A DNA stretch of 64,000 nucleotides from Candidatus Paraprochloron terpiosi LD05 (GTDB taxonomy: Bacteria; Cyanobacteriota; Cyanobacteriia; Cyanobacteriales; Prochloraceae), in contig CP073341.1 of assembly GCA_018141785.1 (NCBI GenBank), forward strand, positions 1,005,118 through 1,069,117, written 5' to 3'. Numbering within the stretch: position 1 is the stretch's first letter; each line of letters begins with the position of its first letter. Position numbers and translations under genes: made by a program. Below, in pieces: positions 1-9,682 of the stretch. The notes below the pieces were generated by a model that was not told where the DNA came from, did not search any database, and saw only the letters and a list, made by a program, of their open reading frames with translations.

Positions 1-799
1 TGTATATCAGCTATCTCGACCATGAACTCAACTAATTGTCTTGGAGTTAAATACTGCCCCAAGTCTCCTCGAAGAGTTCCAGTAAGAAAAGCTTCATAAA
101 CAGAACCAACTACATCTCCTCCAGCTCCAGTTAAGCCAAGTGGTGTCTTAAAACCATAGAGACCAAATGGCTCTAATTCACGAACAATTTTTTTAACAGT
201 TTCGTTGCTTCTAATTTGAATCTGAGTCCCTGTAGGGAATACATTAAAAGTTCGTTTGGCTTCAGAAAACATCTGCTGTAAGGCTGCTAGAGGGCCAGTG
301 CCAAGAAGCCATTGAGATGTAAAGCGATTGGGTGCAAGACCTTCAGCAGCTCTTTTCTCTTCATTAAACTTGCAAGTGAGAATTTTAGTTAGCTCATCAA
401 ATGCAGACTCAGCAATGAGTCCTTCCTTAGCTAGCTCTTTGCGACATTCTCTAAATGCTATTTCTAAGTCACCTTTATTTTCAATAGTTACCAGCAGCCG
501 CTCAGCAGCTTGCCGCTTCTCTATTTGAATTGTGGTACTAGAAACAGCAAGTATTATGCTTTCAAGTTCTTGTGGCTCAGGCACAGATTCTAAGCCACCA
601 ATATCATCCCTATCTAGATAATAAACCTCCCAATCACGCCCATTAGTTAAAACGGCAATTGGTGTTGGTGGTTTAAGAAGTTGAGCATAGGAAAGTGCTT
701 GATTAACATCTTCCTCTCTCAATCGATGCTGAATACGCTTGGTTTCAACCACAAGAGATGGACGTTCTCCGATATAAACAACGATATCAGCTTGTTTTC

Positions 800-3464
800 G
801 TGCGGCTCGTTCCCTGTAAAAGTCGCGGCGTAAGCCAAACATAAGCGGGGGTCTGGTTTCCGGGACATCGGAACCGACAATCTAAGCCACCGAAAGGGGC
901 TGAAAACGGATAACCGAATCACAGCCTGAACGGACGACCCACCAGAAATGGAGGGTAGGAAGAGAGAAATTAGGTGATTCCTAAATAGAGTGACCGAAAC
1001 TCTAAGGTAATGATTACCCAGCCTGCTACTGAATGAACTATGAGAGTGAGGCCACGGTCAGAAATCGTGCAACCGAGTCTCTCCCGTGAAGGAATCACGT
1101 GAATCCAAAGCTAACCACTGTGAGGTTAATCACCAGGCAGAAGCTGGCAACAGGGCGGGACTGGAGCTGACGAGCGGGACGCCAAGGGCGGCACCTTCGG
1201 TGTCGTCGGTAACACCGCTAACAGGAAGGACACCGGGACAACTTAGCGTGAATCATCTGAGAAAAGACCTAAATTGAGAAATTGCCCAATCGCAATGACA
1301 GAAGAGACACCGAAAGAAACCCGTAAGGTATAGAAAACAACACTTACATTCCTGGGTTGGTGATGGGTCAATCGATGAGTCCCAAGGGTCTAAAACAATA
1401 GTTCATTCCCAACGAGTAAAAACTAGCTCAACTCCCACTGAAGCACGGGGTCCAAACTCAGATTGTGAAGTGGTGGGGTCGTGTGATTAACGACCTACCA
1501 GAAGAGCGAGGGTAAGAAGGGCGTAACTGCCCGAAGGTTTCTAAAGAGAAGAAGCCCAATGTAATTAGTAGAGCGATTAAAGGAGCTTAAGCAGTGCGAG
1601 TCACTAAACTAGCCCCAATCGAATACCGCAGTCTAATGGACTTAGGACTCCACCTGGCAGTATTCTTGCGGGGGCGAGAAATAAGCTTGAGGGCTGACGA
1701 TGTCTGGAAGGACATGCCGTGGAAGCGATTCCATCAACAGGTCTTTCGGTTACAGAGGTGCATCTTTAAAGCGCATGCATAACAATCACAAAGCCAAAGT
1801 CAAACGCTTACAACGACTCTTACTTCAGAGTCGTGCAGCCCAAGCTCTGGCGGTCAAACAAGTAACACAGCTGAATCAGGGGCGTAAGACCCCTGGGGTG
1901 GATGGCAAAACCGCACGAATCAAACGGGAGCGTCTAGTGCTTTGCCAACAGCTGAATAGGCAATGGCATCACTGGAGACACTGTCCTTTGAGGCGTGTTT
2001 GGATTCCCAAGCCAAACGGTAAGAAACGGGGTCTAGGCATTCCTACCATGGCTGACCGGGCGTGGCAGGCGCTACTCAAGTTAGCGTGCAGACCTGCCTA
2101 TGAGGCCACTGCCGGAGAAAGAAGCTACGGCTTCAGACCCGGTCGCTGTACAACGGACGCGCAAAAGCTGATTTTCCAGAATCTAAACAGCCAAGCCATA
2201 GGCAAGGGTAAGCTGGTACTGGAAACAGACATCCCTCTTATGCTTCGACGAAATTGACCATAAGGTCATGCTCAAAGAGGTTGTCCTGCCCAGAGAGGCT
2301 CTTGCATGGTCTCAGATATGCTGTGAAAGTAAGCTGTCCGTGGTGAATACCCCTCCAGTATCAAGGGGACTCCCCAAGGCGGGGTTATCTCGCCTAACTT
2401 GCCAATATCGCTCTAGATGGATTCGAGAACCTAGGGTCAAACCAAAACTCCCGGAAGCTATTTGGGAGTAGCGGGGTCGGTATAAGGGGGATTCGATACG
2501 CGGATGACGCGGTCTTTATCATCAAACCGAATGCCGACACCAAGCGGCTGAAGGCGGATATTGACGAATTTCTCAAGGCCAGAGGGCTAAAGATAAATGA
2601 GGCTAAGACGCCAGGAGAGTAAAGCCACGGATGGATTTGACTTCCTGGGATGGCACTTGTTTGGTGAACTCCCGTGGGGTTTTCAAGTCCACACCGAGTT
2701 CGGAGAATCATGCAGGCATTTTGGCCTTGGTTAAAGCAACTCAGGAATTGTGGTGCAACCACGGAAGCTCGCCTGAAAAGGATTGAGTCACAAGTCCGGG
2801 GCTGGAGGCAATATCACCAGAGCTGCGATACTCGTTCAGCACTCGCTATGGTCATTATCCAACTGGGTGTGGCGTAAGTTGAGAGCTGAGAAACGTAGAA
2901 AGGCTCAGAAGGACGCTGAGAAGGAACGACGGCTGGCCACTAAAGGCAAAAAGCTGCAAGGGGCTGCGAAGCGCCAGCTCACTTGTGAGCTGGTAAGGAG
3001 AGCCTTTCCTAGCGTACCCTGGAAAGTCAACGGCCCCCGGCATTGATTAATGGCGGGGGTCAAAGGTTATGCCTCACCTTACAATGGGGATATTCCCTAT
3101 TGGGTAGGCCGAAATTCTAAGTTGTACAGCGGGCCTACCGCTGACGCTATAAAGCGACTATTGGAAAATGCCTTCATTGCAACCGATTGTTCATGGAGAT
3201 AGATGGTCCTGTGGAGTTGCACCACCGAGATGGGAATCACAACAACTGGGAACGCAAGAATCTAGTTGCACTTCATCGGGAATGTCACCAAGAGCAGGCG
3301 GGACGCCAAGGGCGGCACCTTCGGTGTCACCGCAAGCGAATTAAGGACGGACTCGCAAAGCGCGCCTCCCATTGGCATAGAAGCACCGGAGCCGGATGAG
3401 GGGAAACTTTCACGTCCGGTTCTCAGGAGAGGGACGAGGTGGTAACACCTCTCTCGACTCTAAT
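800..3464 (+). mobile_element. Group II intron 1 (decayed, antisense to its host gene)
   Basis: The 5' end is GTGCGGCTCG at 800, matching the other introns here. The 3' end is a 34-nt domain V (3389-3422, GAGCCGG...CCGGTTC), then domain VI and the terminal CTCGACTCTAAT (ends 3464). The ends are aligned to introns 2 and 3, whose boundaries are fixed by host reading frames. Domain V differs from its relatives at several stem positions (GAGGGGAAACTTTC against GAGGTGAAAGTCTC), so catalysis is doubtful. The intron is inserted antisense to the methylase gene. It carries two copies of a GC-rich insert (about 1171-1214 and 3303-3332). The encoded protein is fragmented. Confidence 0.85.
1594..3399 (+). 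pseudogene. Degenerate intron-encoded reverse transcriptase/maturase/HNH protein (intron 1)
   Basis: Pieces of a maturase are recognisable in several frames. The N-terminus starts near 1594 (IEYRSL, DDVWKDMPWKRF). RT domain pieces are WIPKPNGKKRGLGIPT and ERSYGFRPGRC (to about 2257), and the active site IRYADDAVF at about 2490-2520. The C-terminal HNH zinc-finger endonuclease is near 3165-3290 (LHCNRLF, ELHHRDGNHNN, HRECHQ). Frameshifts lie near 1770, 2235, 2330-2480, 2610-2660 and 3030-3180. A 27-nt GC-rich element is inserted in frame into the C-terminal tail (GRQGRHLRC). By comparison with the intron 3 copy, the ancestor was a full-length RT-maturase-HNH protein of about 580 residues. No functional product is expected. 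Confidence 0.85.
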
Positions 3465-3656
3465 GGAATCGATGTCCTGAAGTGCCAGTGATTGAGACTT
3501 TGCGACCTATTTTCTGTCATAACCCAGTCTCAGCAGGAAAGGAATAACGACATTCTCAGCGCAGTCGTCCTCAGAGTTCAACGGTGGTGCGTTGCGGAAA
3601 ATATCATCTAAAATAGCCTGTTTGTTCAATGGCATACTCTATGTACCTATCCGTTT

Positions 3657-4687
3657 CTATGACGAGCCAAATAAGTTGCTAAAGGCTGCCCAAACTGCGA
3701 GGTAAAAATTGCCTTCTTCTTGCGATCGAAACAGTTGCACCGGGCTATCGGGATTCCCCACGAAAGGACGCAAGCGCCAGCCTAACTGCATTCCGACGAT
3801 ACTGTAGAGCAGAATCCAAATTTTTAGCAGCAGATTGTTAAGCCGTTGCTCCATCCGGTAAGCAAGATAGCTACAGCCACGCTAAAGATACTGAACCCCG
3901 TAGACTCCACACAAGGCCATAATGCCCACATGCATCAAGAGCAGAAACGAATAGTTGTTGGTGCCCGTGGTAAAGAAAAAGGCTACCGGAGCTAAACTCG
4001 CTAACAGAACGCTTGTTCCAAAGTTGTCACCATGAGAGCTACAGTTTGTACGAATCGAAAGCGTTGTCCCAGTAAGACGTTGAAGGTATAAAGGGAAGGA
4101 ATACAAATTATTGCCGTCAGTAAGAAGAGCAATGGCAATTTTAAGCAGGAAAAAAATGCCTGGAGCGGGCCGTTCCCCAGTCCCATCACAAAGCCGTAAA
4201 TGCTTGCGAGAAGCATGGTTAAAATCGCCATGGACGCGATCACGCGGGGCAGTTGCCTTTTGGTATGAATTTGCTCGAATACCGCTGTTTGTGCCCTAAG
4301 AATATAATCAAGAAAGTGAAAAGCGAGTTGTAGTAAGCTACTTTCGGCGATTGCCGCTCTCAAAACCTGAGCTTCTTCTTTCTCTAGGGCTTTATCTGGG
4401 AAACCTTCTTCCCAAACTTTATTCCCTCCGGTTCCTGCTGTAGCACAAGGATTACTCTTATCTAGGGGTTCTATTTCGCTCCAGGTATCTGAATCGGAAA
4501 TATTCCTATCCAGATGGAGGGTTAAGTCTGCTTCAGAACCATCGCCGTCAGGGTCTGGGGTTGAGCGACGATTCGGCTGGTGGGTGTCCATGGCTTTTAT
4601 GAGAGGGCTTTGTGTATTTCGTTCTTTCTGCATGATATACCAAAGCCCTATTCTCGATTCTTGTGAGCTTATTCGGTAAGCCATCAC
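3657..4687 (-). pseudogene. WH2-like/four-TM cyanobacterial membrane protein, frameshift plus nonsense
   Basis: Read on the minus strand, three segments form one conserved membrane protein. The first (from ATG 4687, or more likely the internal ATG at 4591, MDTHQPNRR) has an acidic N-terminus and hydrophobic segments (VIASMAILTMLLASIYGFV, LPLLFLLTAIICI). A one-base deletion near 4020 shifts the frame between MVTTL and GTSVLLASLAPVAFF. An in-frame TAG at 3882-3884 then interrupts VYGVQYL, and the frame continues to SYLAYRMEQRLNNLLLKIW and ends NLFGSS at 3657. The restored product resembles the cyanobacterial family annotated as actin-binding WH2 domain-containing proteins; no biochemical role is known to me. 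Either lesion alone would truncate it before the last two membrane segments. Confidence 0.6.
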
Positions 4688-4750
4688 TAACTAGTTGATC
4701 GCAGCGCAAAGTGTTATAATTCTTAACGAAAGCGATTAAAAAATTTTGCC

Positions 4751-5056
4751 ATGTTCGATCTCATGATCCGCTCCTTTTTTTTCGGCAAAGCCTTAGGGGA
4801 AACCATAAGGGAGAAAATTGAAGATACCCTCACCGATGCTCTGAGCGAAATTAGTAAATTTGATGCCGAACAACGAGAACGGTTGCGTCAATTCGTCTCT
4901 GAAGTGCAAGCTAGAGCTGAAAGAGAAGCCGCATCAGGTCGTGGGGGAACCTCAGTTAGTAACCCTACTTCTTTGCAAGAAGACCTGGACGAACTTAGAG
5001 CGGAAATCGCTCGCTTGCGTGCTGAATTAAAGCATTATCGCAACCGTCAGCAGTAA
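4751..5056 (+). CDS. Small conserved coiled-coil protein (DUF6825-like)
   Basis: A 101-residue protein with a short hydrophobic N-terminus (MFDLMIRSFFFGKALGE), a charged helical core (EKIEDTLTDALSEISKFDAE, then RERLRQFVSEVQ) and a C-terminal coiled coil (DLDELRAEIARLRAELK). The pattern and length fit a small family shared by cyanobacteria and plastids that I associate, tentatively, with DUF6825. Its function is unknown to me. It lies 45 bases upstream of the UbiB-type kinase gene on the same strand, so co-transcription is possible. ATG at 4751 is the only sensible start. Confidence 0.6.
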   Translation: MFDLMIRSFFFGKALGETIREKIEDTLTDALSEISKFDAEQRERLRQFVSEVQARAEREAASGRGGTSVSNPTSLQEDLDELRAEIARLRAELKHYRNRQQ

Positions 5057-5101
5057 CTCATCTTTAACTAAAAAATTTAACATAACTTATTTAGAATATT
5101 A

Positions 5102-6838
5102 GTGTTTGCTCTTTCTCAAACCAACAAATCTTCTGCTCAATACCCAACTCTACCCCAATCAGAACCACGCAAAAAAGCCTATCGCTGGAATCGAGATAAT
5201 TATTCTAAGATTCGCCGCCAGTACGATATTTGGCATTTTGTTTTATCCTTAACCACTAAGTTATGGTTAAACCAAAAAAAATGGAGCTATCTTGGGGGAT
5301 ATACAGAGGAAAAATTTATCGCCCGTCGCAAAAGTCAAGCTATCTGGATTCGGGAAAGCTTGTTAGAACTCGGACCCACCTTTATTAAGGTAGGGCAGCT
5401 ATTTTCTACCCGCGCAGATTTATTTCCTGCCGAGTACGTGGCAGAACTGAGTAAACTGCAAGACCAAGTCCCAGCATTTACTTGCGAACAAACAGCAGCC
5501 ATCGTCGCCGCCGATTTGGGCAAACCCATTGATAAACTTTTTTCTAGTTTCGACCCCACTCCCTTAGCAGCAGCCAGTTTAGGTCAGGTACACAGAGCTA
5601 TGCTTTATAGTGGCGAAGAGGTGGTAGTTAAAGTACAAAGACCGGGGCTGAAACAATTATTTACCATCGATTTAGCCATTCTCAAACGAATTACTCGTTA
5701 TTTTCAAAACCATCCTCGCTGGGGGAAAGGAAGGGATTGGCTGGGGATTTACGAAGAGTGTAGTCGCATTCTCTGGCTGGAAACAGACTATCTCAATGAA
5801 GGTCGCAATGCTGATATCTTTCGCCGTAACTTTAGCAACAAGGATTGGGTAAAATCCCCCCGAGTTTATTGGCGCTATACTACTAAAAGAATTCTGACCT
5901 TAGAATATTTGCCAGGAATTAAAATTAGTCACCACGAAGCCTTAGAAGCGGCTGGTTTAGATCGGAAACTGCTGGCACAATTGGGGGCAAAAGCTTATTT
6001 ACATCAATTACTTAACGATGGCTTTTTTCACGCCGATCCTCATCCAGGGAATATCGCAGTCAGTGGGGAAGGAGCGCTAATTTTCTACGATTTTGGCATG
6101 ATGGGGCGGATTAAAACCAATGTTCGGTACAATTTGATGGAAATCCTATTCGCTATTACCAATAAAAATGCCGAGCGGGTGATGAATTCCCTGATTGAAT
6201 TGGGCGCTCTTTCTCCAGTAGAAGATATGGGTCCGGTGCGGCGTAGCATCCAGTTTATGCTGGATAATTTCATGGACAAACCTTTTGAAGAGCAGTCCGT
6301 GAGCGCCATTACTGACGACTTCTATGAGATTGCCTTCCACCAACCTTTTCGTTTTCCGGCAACTTTTACCTTTGTCATGCGGGCTTTTTCCACTCTGGAA
6401 GGGGTAGGGAAAAGTTTAGACCCAGAATTTAGCTTTATGGAAGTAGCACAACCTTTTGCAATGCAGCTTATGAGTAACGGTAGCAGCAATAACGACAATG
6501 GCATCCTAGAACAATTAGGACAGGAAGCGGCAAAAGTTAGTAGTACCGCTTTCAGTCTGCCGCGACGAATTGAGGATACAATCGATAAATTGGAGCGAGG
6601 AGACTTGCTCCTTAGGGTTCGTTCCCTTGAATCTGAGAGGATTATGCGCCGTCTAAGTGCAATTCAACTACTGACCAACTATACTTTACTGATGAGTGCT
6701 TTCATTTTGTCTGCTACGCTCTTATTAATTAATGAATATGTGACATTGGCGATAATGGTTATTCTCATGGCAGCAGTTTCCGGTTGGGTGCTGTTTCGCC
6801 TTTTGAGGCGACTGGATCGCATTGATCGTATGTTCTAA
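5102..6838 (+). CDS. ABC1/AarF/UbiB family atypical kinase
   Basis: A 578-residue member of the ABC1 (UbiB/COQ8) family, which supports quinone metabolism and, in photosynthetic organisms, plastoquinone/tocopherol homeostasis. Visible landmarks are the family KxGQ motif (KVGQ, residues 96-99), the alanine-rich nucleotide loop AAASLGQVHRA, the lysine in VVVKVQRPG, the glutamate helix ETDYLNEGRNA, the catalytic-loop motif HADPHPGNI and the metal-binding FYDFGMMG. Two hydrophobic segments at the C-terminus (LTNYTLLMSAFILSATLLLI, VTLAIMVILMAAVSGWVLF) suggest membrane anchoring, as in UbiB. Translation starts at GTG 5102. Length and motifs are normal and the gene looks functional; the exact substrate cannot be deduced. 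Confidence 0.92.
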   Translation: MFALSQTNKSSAQYPTLPQSEPRKKAYRWNRDNYSKIRRQYDIWHFVLSLTTKLWLNQKKWSYLGGYTEEKFIARRKSQAIWIRESLLELGPTFIKVGQLFSTRADLFPAEYVAELSKLQDQVPAFTCEQTAAIVAADLGKPIDKLFSSFDPTPLAAASLGQVHRAMLYSGEEVVVKVQRPGLKQLFTIDLAILKRITRYFQNHPRWGKGRDWLGIYEECSRILWLETDYLNEGRNADIFRRNFSNKDWVKSPRVYWRYTTKRILTLEYLPGIKISHHEALEAAGLDRKLLAQLGAKAYLHQLLNDGFFHADPHPGNIAVSGEGALIFYDFGMMGRIKTNVRYNLMEILFAITNKNAERVMNSLIELGALSPVEDMGPVRRSIQFMLDNFMDKPFEEQSVSAITDDFYEIAFHQPFRFPATFTFVMRAFSTLEGVGKSLDPEFSFMEVAQPFAMQLMSNGSSNNDNGILEQLGQEAAKVSSTAFSLPRRIEDTIDKLERGDLLLRVRSLESERIMRRLSAIQLLTNYTLLMSAFILSATLLLINEYVTLAIMVILMAAVSGWVLFRLLRRLDRIDRMF

Positions 6839-6854
6839 TAAGATTGTCAAAAAG

Positions 6855-6998
6855 GTGCCAATTTGGAGGGTGTTAAGAATGTTAATTTTGAGGGTGCAAA
6901 GTTGAAATAGCATCAATTTTAAGTAGGTTTAGAGAGCAGTCTCTCATCATTTTGAGAAGCTTTCTAACGCCTTTATTCCCTCAGGCACTCCTGAGGGC
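6855..6998 (+). repeat. Direct repeat copy 1: pentapeptide-gene 3' end plus 90-bp conserved tail
   Basis: This stretch matches 8005-8130. It begins with degenerate pentapeptide codons (AATTTGGAGGGTG...), then AATAGCATCAA, then an almost identical segment from CAGGTTTAGNGAGCAGTC to CTCAGGCACTCCTG. It abuts the breakpoint of the truncated permease. It is probably the scar of an earlier insertion or duplication of the pentapeptide cassette. Confidence 0.8.
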
Positions 6999-7287
6999 GG
7001 TGCTCTCTTTAGGGATGTTTATTTCTTCCCTTACCGACAGTTCTATTCTGGCAGCAATTCTCACTTTTGCTTTGGTTCTCTTCCTCTGGCTCATCGACTT
7101 GTTGGCTGATAAGTTAAATGGTACCATAGGAGAGGTTTTGTCCCATCTTTCTTTGCTCAAACATTACAATAATCTCGTTCAAGGAATCCTGGATACCAGT
7201 AGTTTAGTCTTGTTCGCTAGTTATATTCTTCTGGGACTATTTATCACTGCTCAATCCATCGAAATCATCCGCTTCTCTAGTCGTTAA
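6952..7287 (+). pseudogene. ABC-2 type transporter permease, C-terminal fragment
   Basis: From about residue 17 the reading frame matches the last 95 or so residues of the ABC-2 permease usually encoded just before GldG-like and DUF4340 genes in cyanobacteria (SLGMFISSLTDSSILAAILT, LFLWLIDLLAD, GTIGEVLSHLSLLKHYNN, GILDTSSLVLF, LLGLFITAQSIEI). A full permease of this family has about 260 residues. The first two-thirds are missing, replaced by the repeat at 6855-6998, whose translation supplies the apparent N-terminus (SFLTPLFPQALL). The matching ATPase gene is not upstream; a UbiB-type gene sits there instead. The transporter operon therefore appears disrupted. The fragment could be expressed but cannot form a complete permease. 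Confidence 0.75.
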
Positions 7288-7412
7288 TTGCACGTACATG
7301 CTTTGTTTATTTAGTTTTATAGTGGGTTAGAATAGAGCCAAGTTACTTATCTTGTCTCAATCGCCTTAATATTGCTATAATAGTTCAGTTTGTTGTTTGA
7401 GGAGGCTCCGTT

Positions 7413-8033
7413 ATGGCTGATGAAAACCAGATAGAGATATTAAAGCAGGGAGTAAACGCTTGGAATGAGTGGAGGAAAGCTAACAAATCTGAGGAGATAA
7501 ATCTTAGTAAAGCTGAGTTGGCGGGTTTTGATTTAATGGGTGCCAACTTGAGGAATGCCGACTTGGAGGGTGCCGACTTGGAGGGTGCCGACTTGGAGGG
7601 TGCCCACTTGAATGGTGCCAACTTGAAGGATGCCAAGTTGGGGAATGCCAACTTAAAGAGTGCCAATTTGGGGTTTAGGCCTGCCAACTTGGGGGGTCAG
7701 TTGAATGGTGCCAACTTGGAGGGTGCCAACTTGTGGTGTGCCAACTTGGAGGGTGCCAACTTGTGGTGTGTCCATTTGGAGGGTGCCAACTTGTGGTGTG
7801 CCCACTTGAATGGTGCCAACTTGGGGGGTGCCAACTTGTGGCGTGCTAACTTGGAGGGTGCCAACTTGTGGTGTGCCAACTTGGGGGGTGCCAACTTGGG
7901 GGGTGCCAACTTGGAGGGTGCCTACTTGGGGAGTGCCAACTTAGGGAGTGCCAACTTGCAGAGTGCCAAGTTGAAGGATGCCTACTTGAAGGGTGCCAAT
8001 TTGGAGGGTGCCAATTTGGAGGGTGCCAAGTAG
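7413..8033 (+). CDS. Pentapeptide-repeat protein
   Basis: A 206-residue protein. Residues 1-40 form a short helical head (MADENQIEILKQGVNAWNEW) followed by about 30 tandem A(N/D)LxG units (GANLEGANLW, GANLGGANL), which fold as a right-handed quadrilateral beta-helix. The repeat phase slips once at NLGFRPANLGGQLNG (about residues 85-96), where a unit seems to have been lost or inserted. The ribosome-binding site GAGGAGG lies 8 bases before ATG 7413. DNA-level repetition is very high (GTGCCAACTTGGAGG), so copy number is probably unstable. The gene is wedged between a permease fragment and a GldG-like gene that normally adjoin. Function is unknown; such proteins are abundant in cyanobacteria. 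Confidence 0.9.
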   Translation: MADENQIEILKQGVNAWNEWRKANKSEEINLSKAELAGFDLMGANLRNADLEGADLEGADLEGAHLNGANLKDAKLGNANLKSANLGFRPANLGGQLNGANLEGANLWCANLEGANLWCVHLEGANLWCAHLNGANLGGANLWRANLEGANLWCANLGGANLGGANLEGAYLGSANLGSANLQSAKLKDAYLKGANLEGANLEGAK

Positions 8034-8132
8034 GAATAGCATCAACTACTTAAAGCAGGTTTAGGGAGCAGTCTATCATCATTTTGAGAAGCTTTCTAAC
8101 GCCTTTATTCCCTCAGGCACTCCTGGGAGGAT
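8005..8132 (+). repeat. Direct repeat copy 2, pentapeptide 3' end and tail
   Basis: Counterpart of 6855-6998. It includes the stop codon of the pentapeptide gene and a near-identical run ending CTCAGGCACTCCTG, just upstream of the GldG-like gene. Together the two copies bracket the permease fragment and the pentapeptide gene. Confidence 0.8.
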
Positions 8133-8155
8133 TGAATCATGTAGGTTTACTATAT

Positions 8156-9649
8156 ATGAAAAAACACCTATTGTGGCTAGGATTAACTCTGTGGATTGCT
8201 GGGATAGTAGCCTGGCTCATAACTAGCAATTTATCTCCAGTTTCTTTAGCTCTAATCTTTTCCGGTATAGCTCTCATTATCTCCCGGTTTGCCGTTAAAG
8301 CTAAAGGTTTTTGGAGCAGACGTTCCACTCAAACAGGTACCAATGCCTTAATTGCTACTTTAGCAGTATTAGCCATTATGGCACTAATTAACTTTGTAGC
8401 GGTTCGTCATGGAGTACCCCTAGACTTAACGGAAAATAAGCTCTTTACCCTTTCCCCTCAGACGCAGGAAATAGTGGAGAATTTATCAGAACCTTTACAA
8501 ATATGGGTATTTCAACGAGAACCTAATAAAAGCGATCGCCAACTACTAGACAATTATAGTCGTTACAGTGCTAACTTCCAGTATCAGTTTGTAGATCCAG
8601 ACGTGGATATTGGCAAAGCGCAAGCATTTGGTATTACCACAGAAGAAGCAGCTTATCTAGAATATGGTGAAAAGCGACAATTAGTGCAAACCCTGAATCG
8701 AGGGGAAAGCCTTTCTGAGATTCAACTCACCAACGCTATCCTCCAAATACAACAAGATGGCCCTCTGAACGTTTATTTCCTCCAAGGACATGGAGAAATC
8801 CCCCTAGAGGGAACAGAAAGGTCTCTCTCGGAAGCCGTAACCAGTTTGGAACAACAAGGTTACACCGTGGCTCCCTTGAACTTAGCCACTGTAGGACAGA
8901 TACCAGAAAACACCAATGCAGTCATTGTCCCGGGTCCAGAACGCCCCTTATTCCCGGAAGAAGTGGAAGTATTGCAGCAGTACTTAGAAGGAGGTGGTGG
9001 GTTGCTATTAATGGTGGATCCCAAGATTAACTCCGGTTTAGCACCATTGCTGTCAGAGTGGGGAGTAGAACTAGATGAAAGAATTGCCATTGACGAATCT
9101 GCTCTTTCCAGTCTTCCTCCTCGCAATCCTTTAGAAATCCTAGTTAACTCTTACGGGAATCATCCCATTACCCAAGATTTTGCCAACGGTTACTCCTTAT
9201 ATCCCTTTACTCGTCCATTGCAAATCCAAGAAGTAGAGGGGATTGAAGCAGTAGAACTAATCCTCAGCAACGAATTTACTTGGGCAAAACAGAATTTAGA
9301 ATCCCAGGAATTGCAGTTTAACCCAGAAGAAGATATTCGTGGTCCTCTTTATTTCGGGATTGCCTTAGAGTCTGAACAAGGGAGAATGGTGGTATTTGGC
9401 AGTTCCATCTTTGCTACTAACGGTTTGTTTTCTCAACCCCAACTCTTGAATGGAGATATGTTCCTCAATGCTATCAATTGGTTAGGGAGTAGCGATGGCC
9501 CTGTCCTTTCCATTCGTCCTAAAGAACAGCAAAACCGGCGCATCAATCTCACTCCCATTCAAGGAGCAATCCTCTCTTGGTTAGCTTTACGTATTGTACC
9601 TCTACTGGGCTTCATTACTGCTGCAATAGCTTGGTACCGACGTCGTTGA
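8156..9649 (+). CDS. GldG-family ABC transporter auxiliary protein (DUF7088/ABC_transp_aux)
   Basis: About 497 residues from ATG 8156 (MKKHLLWLGLTLWIAGIVAW). It has two N-terminal membrane helices (LWLGLTLWIAGIVAWLIT; PVSLALIFSGIALIISRF), a third near residues 60-75 (LAVLAIMALINFVAV), a large soluble domain and one C-terminal helix (LVPLLGF... WYRRR). Soluble-domain landmarks include LTENKLFTLSPQTQEI, a VYFLQGHGE-like strand and VPGPERPLFPEEVEVL, typical of the GldG-like component of gliding-type ABC exporters (role of the system in cyanobacteria not settled). An upstream TTG would extend the frame into the repeat, so ATG is preferred. A DUF4340 gene follows, the usual partner. With the permease truncated, the system may be incomplete. 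Confidence 0.85.
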   Translation: MKKHLLWLGLTLWIAGIVAWLITSNLSPVSLALIFSGIALIISRFAVKAKGFWSRRSTQTGTNALIATLAVLAIMALINFVAVRHGVPLDLTENKLFTLSPQTQEIVENLSEPLQIWVFQREPNKSDRQLLDNYSRYSANFQYQFVDPDVDIGKAQAFGITTEEAAYLEYGEKRQLVQTLNRGESLSEIQLTNAILQIQQDGPLNVYFLQGHGEIPLEGTERSLSEAVTSLEQQGYTVAPLNLATVGQIPENTNAVIVPGPERPLFPEEVEVLQQYLEGGGGLLLMVDPKINSGLAPLLSEWGVELDERIAIDESALSSLPPRNPLEILVNSYGNHPITQDFANGYSLYPFTRPLQIQEVEGIEAVELILSNEFTWAKQNLESQELQFNPEEDIRGPLYFGIALESEQGRMVVFGSSIFATNGLFSQPQLLNGDMFLNAINWLGSSDGPVLSIRPKEQQNRRINLTPIQGAILSWLALRIVPLLGFITAAIAWYRRR

Positions 9650-9682
9650 TAATCGCGCCAAGGCGCAAAGAGGAAGACAATT

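Larger units (their letters stand above)
1..3635 (-). pseudogene. Type I restriction-modification methylase-like gene, broken by a group II intron and a frameshift (partial)
   Basis: The minus strand of 1-799 is one open frame without stops. It reads an N-terminal restriction-type domain (QADIVVYIGERPSLVVETK, ALSYAQLL, VLTNGRDWEVYYLD) followed by a methylase region (EAFLTGTLRGDLGQYLTPRQ, then VEFMVEI). This is the arrangement of type I N-6 adenine methylases with an HsdR_N-like domain. The gene runs off the left edge of the window, so the catalytic NPPF region is not visible. Its 5' part lies at 3465-3635 (start ATG at 3635, MPLNKQAILDDIF). A group II intron (800-3464) lies between the two parts in the opposite orientation, so it cannot be spliced from this transcript. 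A one-base frameshift near 3507-3520 also puts LGYD out of frame with VSITGTSG. Family assignment is fairly sure; that the gene is dead is inferred from the two lesions. Confidence 0.75.

Noticed and set aside
6952..6990. N-terminal SFLTPLFPQALL shared by two predicted proteins, as if a conserved signal sequence
   Set aside because: It is just the translation of the direct repeat before the permease fragment and before the GldG-like gene.
7697..7909. Minus-strand frame of repeated APPKLAPSK units
   Set aside because: Reverse reading of the pentapeptide DNA repeats.
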